A stretch of 64,000 nucleotides of DNA from Prorocentrum cordatum (GCA_963575745.1 CAUYUJ010022059.1:625323-689322); one strand, 5' to 3'. Counted from the stretch's first letter, positions 41,841-55,904 are shown. Translations and numbers: made by a program. The notes: generated by a model not told the origin, from the letters alone.

Positions 41841-42249
41841 GGGAAGACCGTCGCATTTGATTATCTGCAATTTCTTGGCGTGGCGTCCAGTTGTCCGCAG
41901 CAGATCCTCACGTACATGCTCCTTCTACCTGTCCCATGCACGCAGGCATTGTGGTATACACCAGCGCTGCGTTGCACGCGGATGCTGTGGTGTAGACGCG
42001 CGCCGTGGCGTGTACAGGCGTTGCGGTGCACGCAAGCATTGTGGTGTACACAGGCGCTGCGTTGCACATGGTAGCTGCGGTGTGCAATTGTACGCCTGCG
42101 TTGTAGTGTACGCAAGCATTGTGGTGTACACAGGCGCTGCGTTGCACACGGTTGTTGCGGTGTGCGCACCCAGTGTGGTATACACGCGCGCTGTGGTGCA
42201 CGCGAACGCTGTGGTGCACACAGGCGCAGTGGGGCATATAGCCACCTAC

Positions 42250-42345
42250 ATGCTGCTCGTGCCGTCGTCGTCGTCGTCGTCGTCGTGATCGTCGTCGTGA
42301 TCGTCGTCGTCGTGGTCGTCGTCGTCCTCGTCGCTCGTCACTCGT
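42250..42345. repeat. (GTC)n tract
   Basis: GTCGTC units with GATC interruptions in the right arm. A similar (GTC)n is at 40918-40960, left of the foldback. Confidence 0.9.
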
Positions 42346-42847
42346 CGCGTCGCGTGCGCGGGCGCGGCTGCGGTGCCGGAGCCACACGGCGTGGGGGGCG
42401 TTACGTCATACCCCCCCCTTCGCCCCCCCCCCCCTCCCATGACGCCCGTCATCGCCGAACATAGAGAACGCGCTCTTGTTGGGATGTTGTAAGTCGACCG
42501 TGCACCTCTCCCAACGCGAGAACCACGTTTTGAAAACGCCCCGCCCTCCACCGGTGCAGTTGACTGACTGACTGTTGGGCTTGTTCAGGCGAGCGTGCGC
42601 GGCACTAACGCGAGAGCCACGTTTTGATCCCCCCCCCCCTCGTGGGAGTCACTGCAAAATTTCAGGATGCTTTGCTGCGAGGACATGTTAGGAGTGATGT
42701 TAAGCACGCGCGTCTGGTAATGCGACGGGGAGGAGACATTGATTATGAAGAGAGATGGAGGAAGCCAGGACAGGAAGGATGGAGGGAGAGGGAAGGGAGA
42801 GAGGGAGGCGTGAGGAGGAGGTGGGGTGGAGGAAGGGAGGGAAGAGA

Positions 42848-42946
42848 GGGCAAGCTAGGTGCGCAAGCGTCTTATCTGACGTCCGATCCCTCCATCCCAT
42901 CCCTTACCATGGCGTAGACATCCTCTCTATTCGCGCAGTCGGATGT
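42848..42946. repeat. Dispersed repeat D, copy 2
   Basis: See 34233-34332. Same orientation, same preceding purine-rich tract (42750-42850). Confidence 0.88.
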
Positions 42947-42949
42947 CGT

Positions 42950-43110
42950 ACCACGGCATAGCATTACATGGCAAAGCGATGAAGATCAACGCGTAGCATG
43001 ACATAGCATGGCGTGGCATTGCGTAGTCAAGCACTGCATATCATAGCATTGCAGCTGGAGGCATGGCATCGCACAGCGGAACATACCATAGCATTGCATT
43101 GCATGCCATG
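42950..43110. repeat. Minisatellite of CATAGCATGGC words
   Basis: Irregular 10-15 base units (GGCATAGCATT, GACATAGCATGGC, GCATTGCATTG). Confidence 0.8.
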
Positions 43111-43121
43111 GCATGGCACCA

Positions 43122-43280
43122 GAAATGAGGCCAGCGTTGCAGCGGGAGCACCATTCGGAACGAGCGGAAGCGCGGAAATGAGGTCAGCGCTGCAGCGGGA
43201 GCACAATTCGGAAGGACCAGAAGCCTTAACATGAGGCCAGCGTTGCAGCGGGAGCAACGTTTTGAAGGACCAGAAAAAAC
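43122..43280. repeat. 53-base tandem repeat, three copies
   Basis: Units start at about 43122, 43175 and 43229 with GAGGCCAGCGTTGCAGCGGG, followed by AGCA..ATTCGGAA. Confidence 0.9.
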
Positions 43281-43434
43281 GGATGTGCAAAAGCATTCAT
43301 GAAAGACCAACTCGCCGGAATCTTGCGTGTAAGGAAACAGTACGCGGAGGGGGGCCGAACATTTTTCGGACAGAGTCAGGGGAGTGAGGAGAGTAGTACT
43401 CACATTGTGTAATTGTAGAGGGGGCAATGGAGGA

Positions 43435-43798
43435 AGAGGAGGGGGGGCGGAGAGGAGGAGGAGAAGGAGGAGGAGGAGGAGGAGGAGGAAGAGGAGGAGG
43501 AAGAGGAAGCAGAGGGAGGGCGCGCAGGGAGCAGGAAGGCGGAAAAGAAGAGGCGGAGTGGAGGGATGGGGGTAGAGGAGGGGGGGGACGGAGGGAGAGA
43601 GGGAAGGAGGGGGAAGAGGAGGAGGCGAGGAAGATGGGCGGGAAGGAGGAGGGTGTGGAGCAGGAGGAGCAGGAGAAGGAGGAGGAGGTGGAGGAAAAGA
43701 GGGAGGAGGGAGAAGAGAGAGGTGGGAGGTGGTGGAGTAGGAGGTGGTGGAAAATGGTAGAGATGGAGGAGGGGGAGGGGGATCAGAGAGGAGGAGGA
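43435..43798. repeat. Purine-rich (GGA)n tract
   Basis: AGG/GAGGAA-rich for about 360 bases. Frames are Glu/Gly/Arg-rich and not called. Confidence 0.85.
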
Positions 43799-43799
43799 G

Positions 43800-44190
43800 C
43801 GCTGACACCCCTCTCTTTTGCCGCGCCGTACGCCAAGGCCGCCCCGCAGCCGCCTGAGTTCTCCGGCGCGGAGGCCACCCCGGGGGTTGAGAGGGTCAGA
43901 CGGGGAGCACTTGTCCGAAGGGCAAAAGACATGCAGTTGGCACGAGGGCCGAGAGCAGCCCTGGCTTCGCAGGGGTACACCCCTATGCTCTTTGTGCTGG
44001 GACTCTCCATCCTGGATTGCTCTTCGTCCAGAGTATCTCCATGGGGCTTCGGCCGAAATCCGCACAAAAGCTGCTCGCATAGCCAACCTGGGTCTGGGGG
44101 TCCGTCTTCGCCAGTGTTTCGTCCTGGACTCATTTCTAACGGCTCCGCGGGGCGCGAAACGGGCCTCCAAGGGTTGAAATTGCAAACATA
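43800..44190 (+). pseudogene. Possible coding remnant
   Basis: Right after the purine tract a plus frame reads LSFAAPYAKAAPQPPEFSGA, RGALVRRAKDMQLARGPRAA and SQGYTPMLFVLGLSI. A second frame continues with ARIANLGLGVRLRQCFVLDS. The order is loosely like the C-terminal part of a LINE-type reverse transcriptase, but no motif decides it. A frameshift near 44000-44040 would be needed. Confidence 0.22.
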
Positions 44191-44880
44191 GAATCGTGTT
44201 TTGTTTAATCTTCTGTGCCCCACTAGGTCTACTCAGCGCCCTTCCCCTTCAAGAATCGTCCCCAAAAAATTGGCAGTGGGGCATCTCAACTAGAACTTCG
44301 AGGCGAATCCAGCCGTGGCAACAAAGAGCTTCCCCGAGGCCCACCGGGCCAAATCCGCCGACCTTGTCTGTGTGTGCGAGGGGTTTGTCTGCTCGAGTCG
44401 TCGTCGCCGTCAGTCGTCGTCTCCGTCGTCCCCTTTCCCTGCACCCTCCTCCTCAAGCCTGTCAGCGAGAGAAAAACCTAGCAATGTCAGCAATGTCGCA
44501 ATCGAATCGAAGGGGAGGCCCATCCCTTTGGTCCCTTCCCCGCCAGGGGGGGCGGGGGGAGGTCCCGGGTCAGATACGCACCCCCCCTTGGAGGTTCCAG
44601 AGCCTGTGGGCCCAATCCCAACTAATTGGTCCCAATCAAAACCCGCGCGAAAATCAAACTGGCCCCATCCCAACAAATGGAAGATCGGCCCAGAACAGGA
44701 AATTATTTAGAGAGTGGACCAAGACAATTTGAGACCCAAGTGGCACCTCTTATGTCACAGTGGGAGTTGGTACCAATTCGATCTGCGCACGAGCACTCTG
44801 AAGAAAGGTTGCAGTAGTAGCGCGCAAAGATCATGTCGTTGTAGAATACAGAAAAGTTACCAGCAGTACGAGTAGGACTA
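44191..44880. other. No recognised gene
   Basis: Contains short matches to 33120-33150 (AATCCAGCCGTGGC) and a G-rich stretch at 44545-44570. Nothing else is supported. Confidence 0.35.
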
Positions 44881-47145
<2,265 letters not shown>

Positions 47146-47199
47146 AGGTGTCCTAATGTTTTTTTGTTGCAGATCCCTAAGACTGCCAGAGGATGTGTG

Positions 47200-48000
47200 A
47201 AGATTCTGGGGGATACCTGAGGATCTATTCGGATTGCTTATGTTTATTGGCGACCTCTCAGGATTCTTCAGGATCTGAAGGTGTTTATTGATTTCGAGGG
47301 ACCTCTTATGATTTCTCAGGGCCCCCAGAATTTGTCATAAACCTTCAGGATCCCCCAGGATCCCTCGGGATCACCCAGGGTTCACCACAACCCCATCAGG
47401 ATCCTCAGGGTTCTTGCGCATGCCTCAGGAATCCTGAGGTGTCCTGGGGAATCCTGAGAATGTGTCAGAATTCCTTCGGATCTCTTCAGGTTATTCAGGA
47501 TTCCGCAGGATCTCTTCAAGAGGATTTGTGAGGATTTCTGCGAATTCTTCCGGATTCGTGAGGATCTCGTAGGATCCCTCAGGGGTCCTGAGGATTTCTC
47601 AAAACTCGTTAGGATCTCGCAGGATTCCTTAGGATCCCTTGGGTCTTTCAGGATTCGTGAGGATCTCGCAGGATTCCACCCAATCTATCCGGATTTCTTA
47701 GGACCCTACCGGATCTTTCAGGAGTCCACAGGGTTTATGAGGACCTTTCAGGGTTCCTGGGGATCCCGCAGGATTCCTCCGGATTCCTGAGGATGTGTCA
47801 GATTCTTCCGGAGTCCAACAGGATCTCTCACGATTTATTCCGGGTCGAGGATGCCTACGGATGTATCAGGGCTCCGCGGGATGATTGAGGATGTCTCGCA
47901 GAATTCCAGAGGATCTCTCACGATCCTTTGGATTCCTGAGGATCTCAGGTTTCCAGAGGATTTCGGTGGATCTCTCATAATTCCTAAGCATGTTTGAGGA
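47200..48000. repeat. Degenerate GGATT/CAGGATC repeat field
   Basis: About 800 bases of loosely repeated 15-25 base units such as TTCAGGATTCCTGAGGATCTC. Many units hold short palindromes (TCCTGAGGA). The copies are old and uneven. Confidence 0.8.
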
Positions 48001-48134
48001 TTTCAGAATTCTGAAGATTCCGTATCCGCAATTGGTTGTAAGTGGGACCAGTTTGGTTCCAGTTCGTTCCGAACGGTTGTAATTCAGATCAGTTGATTGG
48101 GATTCGTCCCGCTCCCGGGTCCCAGGACCGTAAG

Positions 48135-48725
48135 AAATACCAAGACTGGTCAAGAGTTCCCCACGAGGCCTCCGAGACGGTCCAAGAGGGCCCCCAATCG
48201 CCAAACGATCGGTCCAAAACGCTTTCACGCCTCCAGACTGCCCAGGAGACTTCCAAAAGGCCCCAAGAGGCCTCCAAGAACACCCCCGAGAGGGCCCCCA
48301 AAGGCACAAATTATTGATTTGTTGTTTTTTAGTTTTGAAAGATTTTAGCTTTCTCGCCTTTTCCGCTTCCCGCCGCTCCAAGACAGCCGGACAAACCCTC
48401 AAGATCACCCCAAGACCAACACGGCCCAAGAGGTTGCCAAGAGCGTTCCAAAACAGCCCAGGAGGACCCCACGGCAGACCAGAACGCTTCCAAGACGGCC
48501 CAAAGGGCCCCCAAGGCGGCTCCAAGAGCGTGCCCAGACGGGTGATCCGAACAGATATTTCGAGCCCCGGGCCCGAAGTTTCCCAGGAAGCCCGAAGAAA
48601 CCCGAAAAGGCCCCCCAGAGGCAGCAAAAAGGCCCCCAGGAACCCCCAAGAGACCCCAACATTCTTCCCCGGAGGCCCCCGAGGGCGTTCCCAAGAGACC
48701 CCAAAAAGCATCTTTGAGGACTCTG
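48135..48725. repeat. Dispersed repeat family A, long copy 1
   Basis: CCAAGAGG/CCAAGACGGCC-type units flank an A/T-rich core (48308-48365: TTGATTTG...TTTAGCTTTCTC). After the core come CGCTCCAAGACAGCC and, near 48535, a GCCCAGACGGGTGATCCGA block. The same order occurs at 54535-55095. Confidence 0.82.
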
Positions 48726-48979
48726 GCCCACGTCAACGTCGTTGGTGTCGCCGCCGCCGTCGTCGTCGTTGTCCCCCCTAAGGGTCGGCGGCACCGGCCG
48801 TAAGGCCTTCGCAATATGCTGTCGAACTTCGATCATCCTCCTTGTCCCAGTGTGCGTCTCCTCTTCGTCCTCGTCCCGTTTCGTCTCCTCGCCCCCGCCC
48901 TCCTCCCCGCGCCGCCAAAAGGGCGCGGGAGCCGTGCGGGCGCCCGACTCCGCCGCTGGCGCTCCCGCCGCTGCCGCGG

Positions 48980-49105
48980 CGGGACCACAAGGATCCGCCC
49001 CCCGACGGCGACGGCGTCGGCGAGTGCGGCGGCGACGGCGGCGACGACAACGGCGGCGACAACGACAACGACTGCGGCGACGGCGACGGCAGCGACGACC
49101 CCCCA
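48980..49105. repeat. (GGCGAC)n-like block
   Basis: GGCGACGGC and GACAACG units, about 100 bases. Confidence 0.8.
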
Positions 49106-49439
49106 TCGGATAAAGGTGCGCAGGGCTGTCGGCTCGATATGATTCCCAGCCTCCTCCCCCTCGAGAAGGGAGGACGGAGGAAGATCGAGCAGGGAGGAAG
49201 GTAAGGATTCAGGTGCTAGGTGGTTTTAGACAATCGGTTTGCCTCCTGGGGTCTTCGCTCTGTTGTACAGTGTCCTCCTGAAGGGACGATACGAGCCGAG
49301 AAGTTGTTGAAGGATTTCCCCGAAATGAAAGTATCATTGCAGCACCAAGGTTATTCGACCAAACGCTGGGTTCTTGAATAATTGTGGCGTCTCGTGGTTG
49401 TTCTTGAGACGTTTCGTGGCCATGTGGATTCGTATTAGG

Positions 49440-50155
49440 ATGGTCCTGTGGCTTCGTGTAAGATGGGGCTATAATGAGTCATCTTGGATACCATCTCGAG
49501 ATCCCTGGAATCATTTTGTAGCCATCGTGGGCCATCTTGAACGCTCTAACGCCCCGAGCCCTTGGGAGTCCAGACCTAGGCGAGGGGGTGGGGGAAGGGG
49601 TCAAGCTCCCAACGGGCACGCCACACATTGCTTCTCTTACTCCCATCAGATGCCGCCATCGGATGGATACCCACCTGGAACCAACACTACTGCCAGATGC
49701 GCGAATCTCGAGGTGTGTCACGTGTACCAGCGCCACCTGACTCAGCCACGCCAAGTGTGCTAGGTGTGCGATGGGCACAGAGCGCGCCAGGTGCGACAGA
49801 GCACGTGGCAGCACACATCGGGCAATGTGTCGATCCTTGACCATCCGAGCCAAAATCACTGCGAAGTGGCGGCGGGCTGGTCAGCAGGGTGTACGGTGTG
49901 TGTGTGTTTGTGCACCTGCAATGAGTTTGTAATGGTTGTTGACATGGATAGTGGGACAGCGCACAGCGGACACATGCCCCCAAACACCCGCCGTCCTTGT
50001 TTAGAACAAATGCAATCTGCTCGCGGGGGTCTCGGTCTCGATCCAGATTTTGCCGCCGAATGCACTGTGTAGTTTCGTTCTACAGGGAAGTCGGAGAGTG
50101 GCGCATGGAAGTGCTCTAATCCGCCTACGCCCAAAGGGCTGGTGGGATTTAATCG
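49440..50155. repeat. Dispersed repeat family B, copy 3
   Basis: Anchors TTGAACGCTCTAACGCC (49538-49554), GGGGTCAAGCTCCC (49597-49610), CCGCCGTCCTTGT (about 49988) and GGGCTGGTGGGATT (50136-50149). Lengths between anchors are like copies 1 and 2 once their microsatellite insertions are removed. Confidence 0.75.
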
Positions 50156-51314
50156 GCAGGGCTGCATCATTTTATGAACCTCTCCCGCCAGTCGCGCAAC
50201 AATCGATGTGCCGGAGGAGCGTTGCGTTGGGGAGATTGTCGGGGCCGCATGAGTTCCGCGATTATCATGTCAGATACGGGCACAACTTCTTACATTCGCA
50301 TTCAAACTTACCCAATTGGCATGATCACGTTCTCTGCAATACCCGCGCTTGTCCGCCAGGCAATAACGTCTTCGATGCCAGCGCGGAGAGGTAGTTGTAG
50401 CATGGGCGCAGTTCCATCGCTAGGCTACGGCACAGCAGGAGAGCGAGCGTGGAAGAAGCCACATCATATATCCATAGAGATGCATTTCGAACTCATTGTC
50501 ATGGGTCGCATGCGGCAGGATTGAACCCTTCGCGTTCGTCATATGAATGTTGCATGGACGTGAGTGGGTACGGCAGGTTTGCGTCGTGTCGACGCGGCGG
50601 CGACCCCTAGTGGCACAGAATCAGCCACAATGGAACGATCTGGCGATCGAAACGCAGCCGATCGTTCAAGGTTGAAGGACCCAGGCGGTATATGCCTGGG
50701 TCGTGACGACACGTCACGAACTTGCCGTAGGGGTGGTTTGAGGTGCAGGCCAAGTAGCACATCCCAACTCGGCGTCTGAGGCGCGCCACGGATTACCAAA
50801 TGCACGCCTGGCATTCTTACCATAGGGAGCATTGAGGATTAACGCATGATGCAGGATGTTAGCTAAGGGAAAAGTACAGGGGGGGAGTGACGGAACACAA
50901 TTAGATGGTCGATGGTGCGAAAGATTTCGGAGAGGACGGTAACGTAATTTTCAAGACGCCGACACCCACAAGGAGGCTTCGAACCCAGATGATAAATCAT
51001 CGCCCAGGGCGCTGCTGCGACGTGTCCCCATGACACTTTTTTACCCATCGTCGTCACACATGACAGCAAGGCTGCCTCCCTGAGAAACCCCTATACCGCT
51101 CATGCGAAGCATGCCCCACGAACTCGCAGCAACATGTATACACACATGTGAGGGCGAGAAATTCGTCCCTGTGGTGGTCTCGTTTGTGTGTTCCATATCC
51201 GGAACAAGTCTTGCCAGCTGTCAATTGGGTTTTTTTGGTTGTGTTGCTCTCGTTAGTCTCCCCAGCCCCCCAGAGCCTCCCTCCCTCGAATCGGCGGCGC
51301 GCCGAGGTGGAAAG
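50156..51314. other. No recognised gene
   Basis: Less GC-rich, non-repetitive by eye, with only short frames (below 120 codons) and no motifs. Confidence 0.35.
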
Positions 51315-51460
51315 TGGGAGGGGGTAGGCCTTTTTTTGAAGGCGGCGGGGCTTCTCAGCAGCCCTCCAACCTTTTGAGAAGCCGTCGGTATCTTCTGAGA
51401 AGGCTTCAGGAGCTTTTCTTTTCAGAAGTTCGAAGGTTTCTGAGCCTTCTGAGGAGGCCC
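51315..51460. repeat. CTTCTGAGAAGG-type repeat, copy 1
   Basis: GGCTTCTCAGCAGCC, then TTTTGAGAAGCC, CTTCTGAGAAGG and CCTTCTGAGGAGG, forming several small inverted pairs. A related segment is at 55725-55830 (GGCCTTCTAAGCAGCC, TTTCTAAGAAGG). Confidence 0.7.
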
Positions 51461-51515
51461 ACCCCCCTCTGCCTTCCCCCAGGCCTCCCATCGGGGGCCG
51501 AGGCGGGGAGGAGCC

Positions 51516-51815
51516 ATGGATGAGACGAGGTCTCGTGGCAGACTTCTCGCGGCCTGGTGCGCGCCCATCCCAGGCGACAGCGCGCGGCCGGCGAGAGACG
51601 CCCGCGCTGGACGAAGGAGCGCCGAGTGGCGGGCCGAGAAAGTGCGCCAGCGCCTCGCGTTCCTCAGCACCGAGGGGAGGGGGTCTTTGGAGGCGCGTTT
51701 CCGCCGTTCTCGGGCTCTTGGTGCCCTCCCTCGGCTCCAGGAGCGCACAGAGGCGGTGTGGGATGAAGAGTTGGTCCTGGGGAGAGGCCCAGGAACCCAG
51801 AGCCGTTTCCACTAG
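51516..51815 (+). CDS. Hypothetical open frame, 99 codons
   Basis: MDETRSRGRLLAAW start, Arg/Ala/Glu-rich, helical (WRAEKVRQRLAFLSTEGRG). The minus strand is also open. No family known. Confidence 0.15.
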   Translation: MDETRSRGRLLAAWCAPIPGDSARPARDARAGRRSAEWRAEKVRQRLAFLSTEGRGSLEARFRRSRALGALPRLQERTEAVWDEELVLGRGPGTQSRFH

Positions 51816-52392
51816 GACCCCGCCCCTGCATGCCAAGTTTAGCCATGCCTCGCGTTTTCTCATCTGTTGACTTCGCAGATTGCTCAGAGACCCCAAATCG
51901 ACAATTCTTGACGCTTCGCCTCGCTTTCTTTTTTCCTGTGTCTCTTGTCCCTCTTTGCCGCGTAGTTCTCGCCTCCTTTGTGGCCCCTTTTCCGTTTGTC
52001 GCCTGTTCGCCTCGCTTTACGACTTCCTGACGGTGCGCGGTTGGTTCCGCGACATTCGCGATCAAAAACGTATCCCCACCAGTACATCTAGAAACCATAC
52101 CCAGGCGAGCTAGAGAAAGGAACCAGATGAGCAGACTGTGCAACAGAGAAGCCAACAGCAGCGAACTAGCACAGCGTCGCTGGAGCCCAAAAACTTGGCT
52201 CCTGGATCCGGGAGCCACCTCGGGCAACTCTTAGGGCCGTCCTGGCCCCTTTTCGGGCGAGTTTGGAGTCATTTTGAGGCATCAGTGGCCCATCGGAAGC
52301 GAAAACGCTTGAATGTTACACTCATTGAAGAACTTACTTCACCACCAGTGCTGCACTTAGGGGTTCTTACTTGTTAATCATAAGGAAATGGG

Positions 52393-52605
52393 GCTATCTG
52401 GCGGTCTGGCGGCTCCGTGGCCCCCCTCGCCGCCCCGTCGCCGCCTCGTCGCCGCCCGTCTGTCTGGGTTTGTCTGGCGGTCTGGCGGCTATATGGTCGC
52501 CGTCGCCGCCCCGTTGCTGTGGGCCTGCCCGTCGTTCTGGCGACTATGTGGTCGCCGTCGCCGCCCCGTCGCCGTCTGGGCATGCGTTCCTGTGAATTGC
52601 TTCGC
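52393..52605. repeat. Tandem repeat of about 80-95 bases
   Basis: Units contain TCTGGCGGCT, TGGTCGCCGTCGCCGCC and CCCGTCG, repeated about three times with decay. Confidence 0.82.
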
Positions 52606-52830
52606 GTTGCCTTGCATTGCATTACATTGATGTTCGTTGGTTAATTCGCGTTGCTCTGCATTGCGTTACATTGACGTGCATTAACTTGCATGCACGACAT
52701 AGCTTGCACCACATATGTTGCACATAGATTGTACCACATAGCTGACACCACATATGTTGTATCACATAATCTTCACAGCACAAATGGAACCGCATAGATT
52801 GCACCATACATATCTTCCTGTTCTAAACGG
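52606..52830. repeat. Minisatellite of CACATAG/TTGCACCACATA words
   Basis: First GCATTGCATTACATTGA-type units, then CATAGATTGCACCACATATG-type units, irregular and A/T-richer than the surroundings. Confidence 0.72.
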
Positions 52831-54019
52831 ATTTCGGATCGACTAACCCCCCGATGCCGGCATGATCCGCCCCGCCTAGGGACGTGGAGTTTACATGTTA
52901 TGATGTTTCTTCACCGTTCATTTTAAAATAAAAATCGCACCATCCCAGCCAGGCCGGCATTGACACCCCCCTCACCTGTTGAAGGAAACCGTTGGCTCAA
53001 GGGAGCCATGGGCTAAACAACGAGTTGGTACCGTACACACCTCACGTCATGGAACGGACCCGCCTTGAGTCACCCGCTGCAGCGTGTGCTGACCTTGTGC
53101 GTCGAACGTGTGAGGGCAGTGGGAATGCGCATCTTTCGAGACCGCAAGAGAGAAGGCAACGCTTCCAGCAAAACGCGTTACAACAATCATGCATCAACAC
53201 ACAGTTTCATAACATTCTTCAATATGCCATGTGATGAGCCTTACGGTGAATTGCGGCATTCAGCAGCTATGGGCGGTTTCCCTGCTTACGATTTGCATTC
53301 GACGATTCCGGATTGTAAACAAAGTCGATGCGTTCTTGCATCATATGATATTCGATGGTAAAAAAATGGCAAGGGAGATGATGTTGTTCAAGATGCGTGG
53401 TCACCAACAGGAGCGCGGGAACCAATAGTTGAAGCGTCCAGTGCTGATATGATCACACTGGGGCATTCAATGCTGGCCAAAATCTCTCGAGGGCAAGCGG
53501 CTGCGCGCATTGTTGCAGCTTGGCGGCGGAGTTCTGCCGTTCGTAAAGAAGTCCGGGAAACTAGGCACATGGTTTTGGCAGACAATAACAGTGCGAGCAT
53601 GCCGCCTCACGATATCTGCGTGGCTCGGAAATGCCCACGTGGACAGACAAGAGCGCACAAACTCAACCAATGCCGCTTGAACACGCTGCGCGCGCACCGG
53701 GCCGCATGCGATTTGCGCGGTCGCCAGGTGTCGAATGAGAAAGATTTTTCTCGCATGCGTTGTGCGCGTGGCAGTGTTGGCTGCAAAGACTTCCGGGCGT
53801 GCCTTTCGCGCAATGCGCTACCCAAGCGCCCGCACGACAGTAAGAGCGGGCATTTGGAGCATCACTTGTGAGCAGAAGCAGAGAGGGACCTGAACGTGCA
53901 CTCGCTGCAGCGGAACATCTGAACCGCCTGCCCTTTCGGGGGCCGCTCCTCCGGGAGCCGGCACGCAGGCTCTTTCCTATTTTGCAACAACTGCTACACG
54001 CACACATTTTTCATTCAAA
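52831..54019. other. No firm gene
   Basis: A non-repetitive stretch. A plus frame of 140 codons (53449-53871: ITLGHSMLAKISRGQAAARI) is open but lacks motifs; a minus frame is open over the same bases. Confidence 0.3.
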
Positions 54020-54430
54020 TATATCTTCCAAGACTCCTTTGCAAAACAATGAGACGAAGCGCACGCGCGCGCGTCGTCGCGCGCGCATGCCGAAATCCTT
54101 CAAAAGCCGTAGTTGTTCAAGGATTTCGAAATCGAGCGCCCCGAAAACGCATCAAAACATGGCTTCGCAACCGGGAGTTTCAACAACGATTGCGGTCGCG
54201 GTCATGCGAAGTCTAAAGAGAACCATAGGTTGTTCGAGTTTTTCATCAAATCCGACCGAACGATGTTCGGCATGTCGGAATCATTCGAAAAGCAGTGCGC
54301 GCGTGTTATCGCAGGAGTCTCTTGCAAAGCGGGAGACGAAGTGCGCACGCGCCCGTCGTCGCGCGCGCATGCCGGAATCATTCCGAAACCTGTTGGTTTC
54401 GTAAGGGTTTCAAAACCGAGTCTCCCGACC
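54020..54430. repeat. Spaced direct repeat (CGCGCGCATGCCG type)
   Basis: CAAAACAATGAGACGAAGCG... at about 54040 matches GCAAAGCGGGAGACGAAGTG... at about 54324. Both lead into CGTCGTCGCGCGCGCATGCC and then a TTCAA/ATTCCGAAA segment. A relative with GCGCGCGCATGTCGAAAT is at 56440-56462. Confidence 0.75.
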
Positions 54431-54534
54431 CCGAACACACACACACACATATATAATATAAACAAATAGGCCCCCCCCCCCCCGGCGGGGCCGCCCACTC
54501 CGCAACCATCGGGGAACGCTTTTTAATACCCCCT

Positions 54535-55095
54535 CCCCGGGGCCTCCAAGGAGCCTCCAAGGAGCCTCCAGACGACCCAAGAGGCCTCCAAGACGGCCCC
54601 AGGAGGCCCCCAGGATGGTCCAAGAGGGCCCCGAGGCGGTCCCAGATCGCTCCAAGACGCCCAAGATGGTCCCAAGACGGCCCAAGGGGCCTCCAAGACG
54701 CCCCAAGAGGCCTCCAAGAGGCTCTCCAAGAGGGCCCCAAGAGGCTCGAATCGTTGATTTTCCATTGTGTTTTTCGATGTTTTTGGCTTTCTCTCCTTTT
54801 GGGCTCCCTGGCGCTCCAAGACGGCCAAGAGGCACCCAAGATCGCCCCAAGACGGCCCAAGAGGCCACCAAGACGGCCCCAAGACGGCCCAAGAGCGCCC
54901 CGGGACCGCTTAAGAGGCCTCGAAGACGGCCCAAGAGAGTCCCAACACGGCTCCAAGAAGGGGCCCAGACGCGGGATCCGAGCGCACTTTACGGGCCCTC
55001 GGCCCCAAGAGCATCCCCAGAAACCACTAGAGGCTCCCAAAGGCCCCCAAGAGCCCCCCGGGAGGCCCCCAAGAGCCCCCGAGCAGGCACCGAAA
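54535..55095. repeat. Dispersed repeat family A, long copy 2
   Basis: CCTCCAAGAGG units, an A/T-rich core (54745-54800: CGTTGATTTTCC...GGCTTTCTCTCCTTTT), then GGCGCTCCAAGACGGCC, and a GGGCCCAGACGCGGGATCCGA block at about 54962. Same order as 48135-48725. Confidence 0.82.
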
Positions 55096-55384
55096 CGAGC
55101 CCCATGCGATTTCGGACACTTTCATATGCACCCCTTCTTCCTTCCGATCCGTTCCGTTGAGCTGCCTGCATTGAGTAGCATGTGCATTGCATTTCAATTC
55201 AACAATAATGCTGTGAATCGCGCTGCATTTGCAACGTTTGGCGTTTGTTTTACTACTCGCATTGGTCTGCATGGCGTTGCATTCGATACGTCTGTGTGCG
55301 CCCTCGTGTGTACTACGGCCCTGTTCGGTCTGCGCCATTGTTACCTCTCCAGTTCATGCTCCTGCCATTGGTGGTTACGTGCAC

Positions 55385-55522
55385 GCGTGCACATGTTAGC
55401 TTTGAGAGGATGGGGGCTGCTGGAACCTCAGCGCGCTCGAACTGCGCGTGTGGTGTTAGTTGGGGCCGAGGGTGCGAGCTTAGCGTGCACATGTTAGCTT
55501 TGAAAGGATGGGGGCTGCCGTT
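55385..55522. repeat. 100-base-spaced direct repeat
   Basis: TGCACATGTTAGCTTTGAGA at about 55388 recurs at about 55488 (one change), each followed by GGATGGGGGCTGC. Confidence 0.85.
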
Positions 55523-55904
55523 GTTTCTGTGGCCTCCTCGTCCTCCTCCGTCGGGACAGCCCATGTCTACTTAGCTGATCTCGGTGCCGACGCCCACTCC
55601 CTGACCACCCTCTTCCTCTGCAGCCTGGGGTGTCTCCTCGTCGTCGTCGTCGTCGTCGTCGTCGTTCTCGCCGTCGTGGTGCCATCACACTCGACGGCAA
55701 GCAGAGGGGGGAGGGGCGAGGGGGGTGGCCTTCTAAGCAGCCGGGGAGTTTCTAAGAAGGTGGGAGCCTCCTTTCAAGTGCTCGGGGGCTTTTAGGAAGG
55801 CTTCTTGAAGCTCTCCCGGCTTCTAAAAGAAAGAGGAGGAGGAGCAAGAGGATAGGATGATGGGGAGAGATAGAACGGAAATGAGGAGGAGGGGGAGGGG
55901 ACTG

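Larger units (their letters stand above)
41010..42470. repeat. Large foldback element with minisatellite arms
   Basis: Left arm about 41010-41440, right arm about 41930-42470, in inverted orientation. The exact pair CAGCATGTAGGTGGC (41133-41147) and its complement (42241-42255) sits at matching positions. Further in, the left arm is an array of CACCACAGCGCCTGCGT-type units and the right arm an array of GTGTACACAGGCGCTGCG-type units. Further out, both share an ACGTCA block next to C/G runs, and GATGACGGCAATC against GACGCCCGTCATC. The roughly 490-base spacer includes an (AGG)n tract. Frames in the arms (Thr/Cys/His-rich) come from the repeat. Confidence 0.75.

Noticed and set aside
41096-42387. 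Thr/Cys/His-rich frames on both strands
   Set aside because: Translation of the minisatellite arms of the foldback; periodicity follows the repeat unit.
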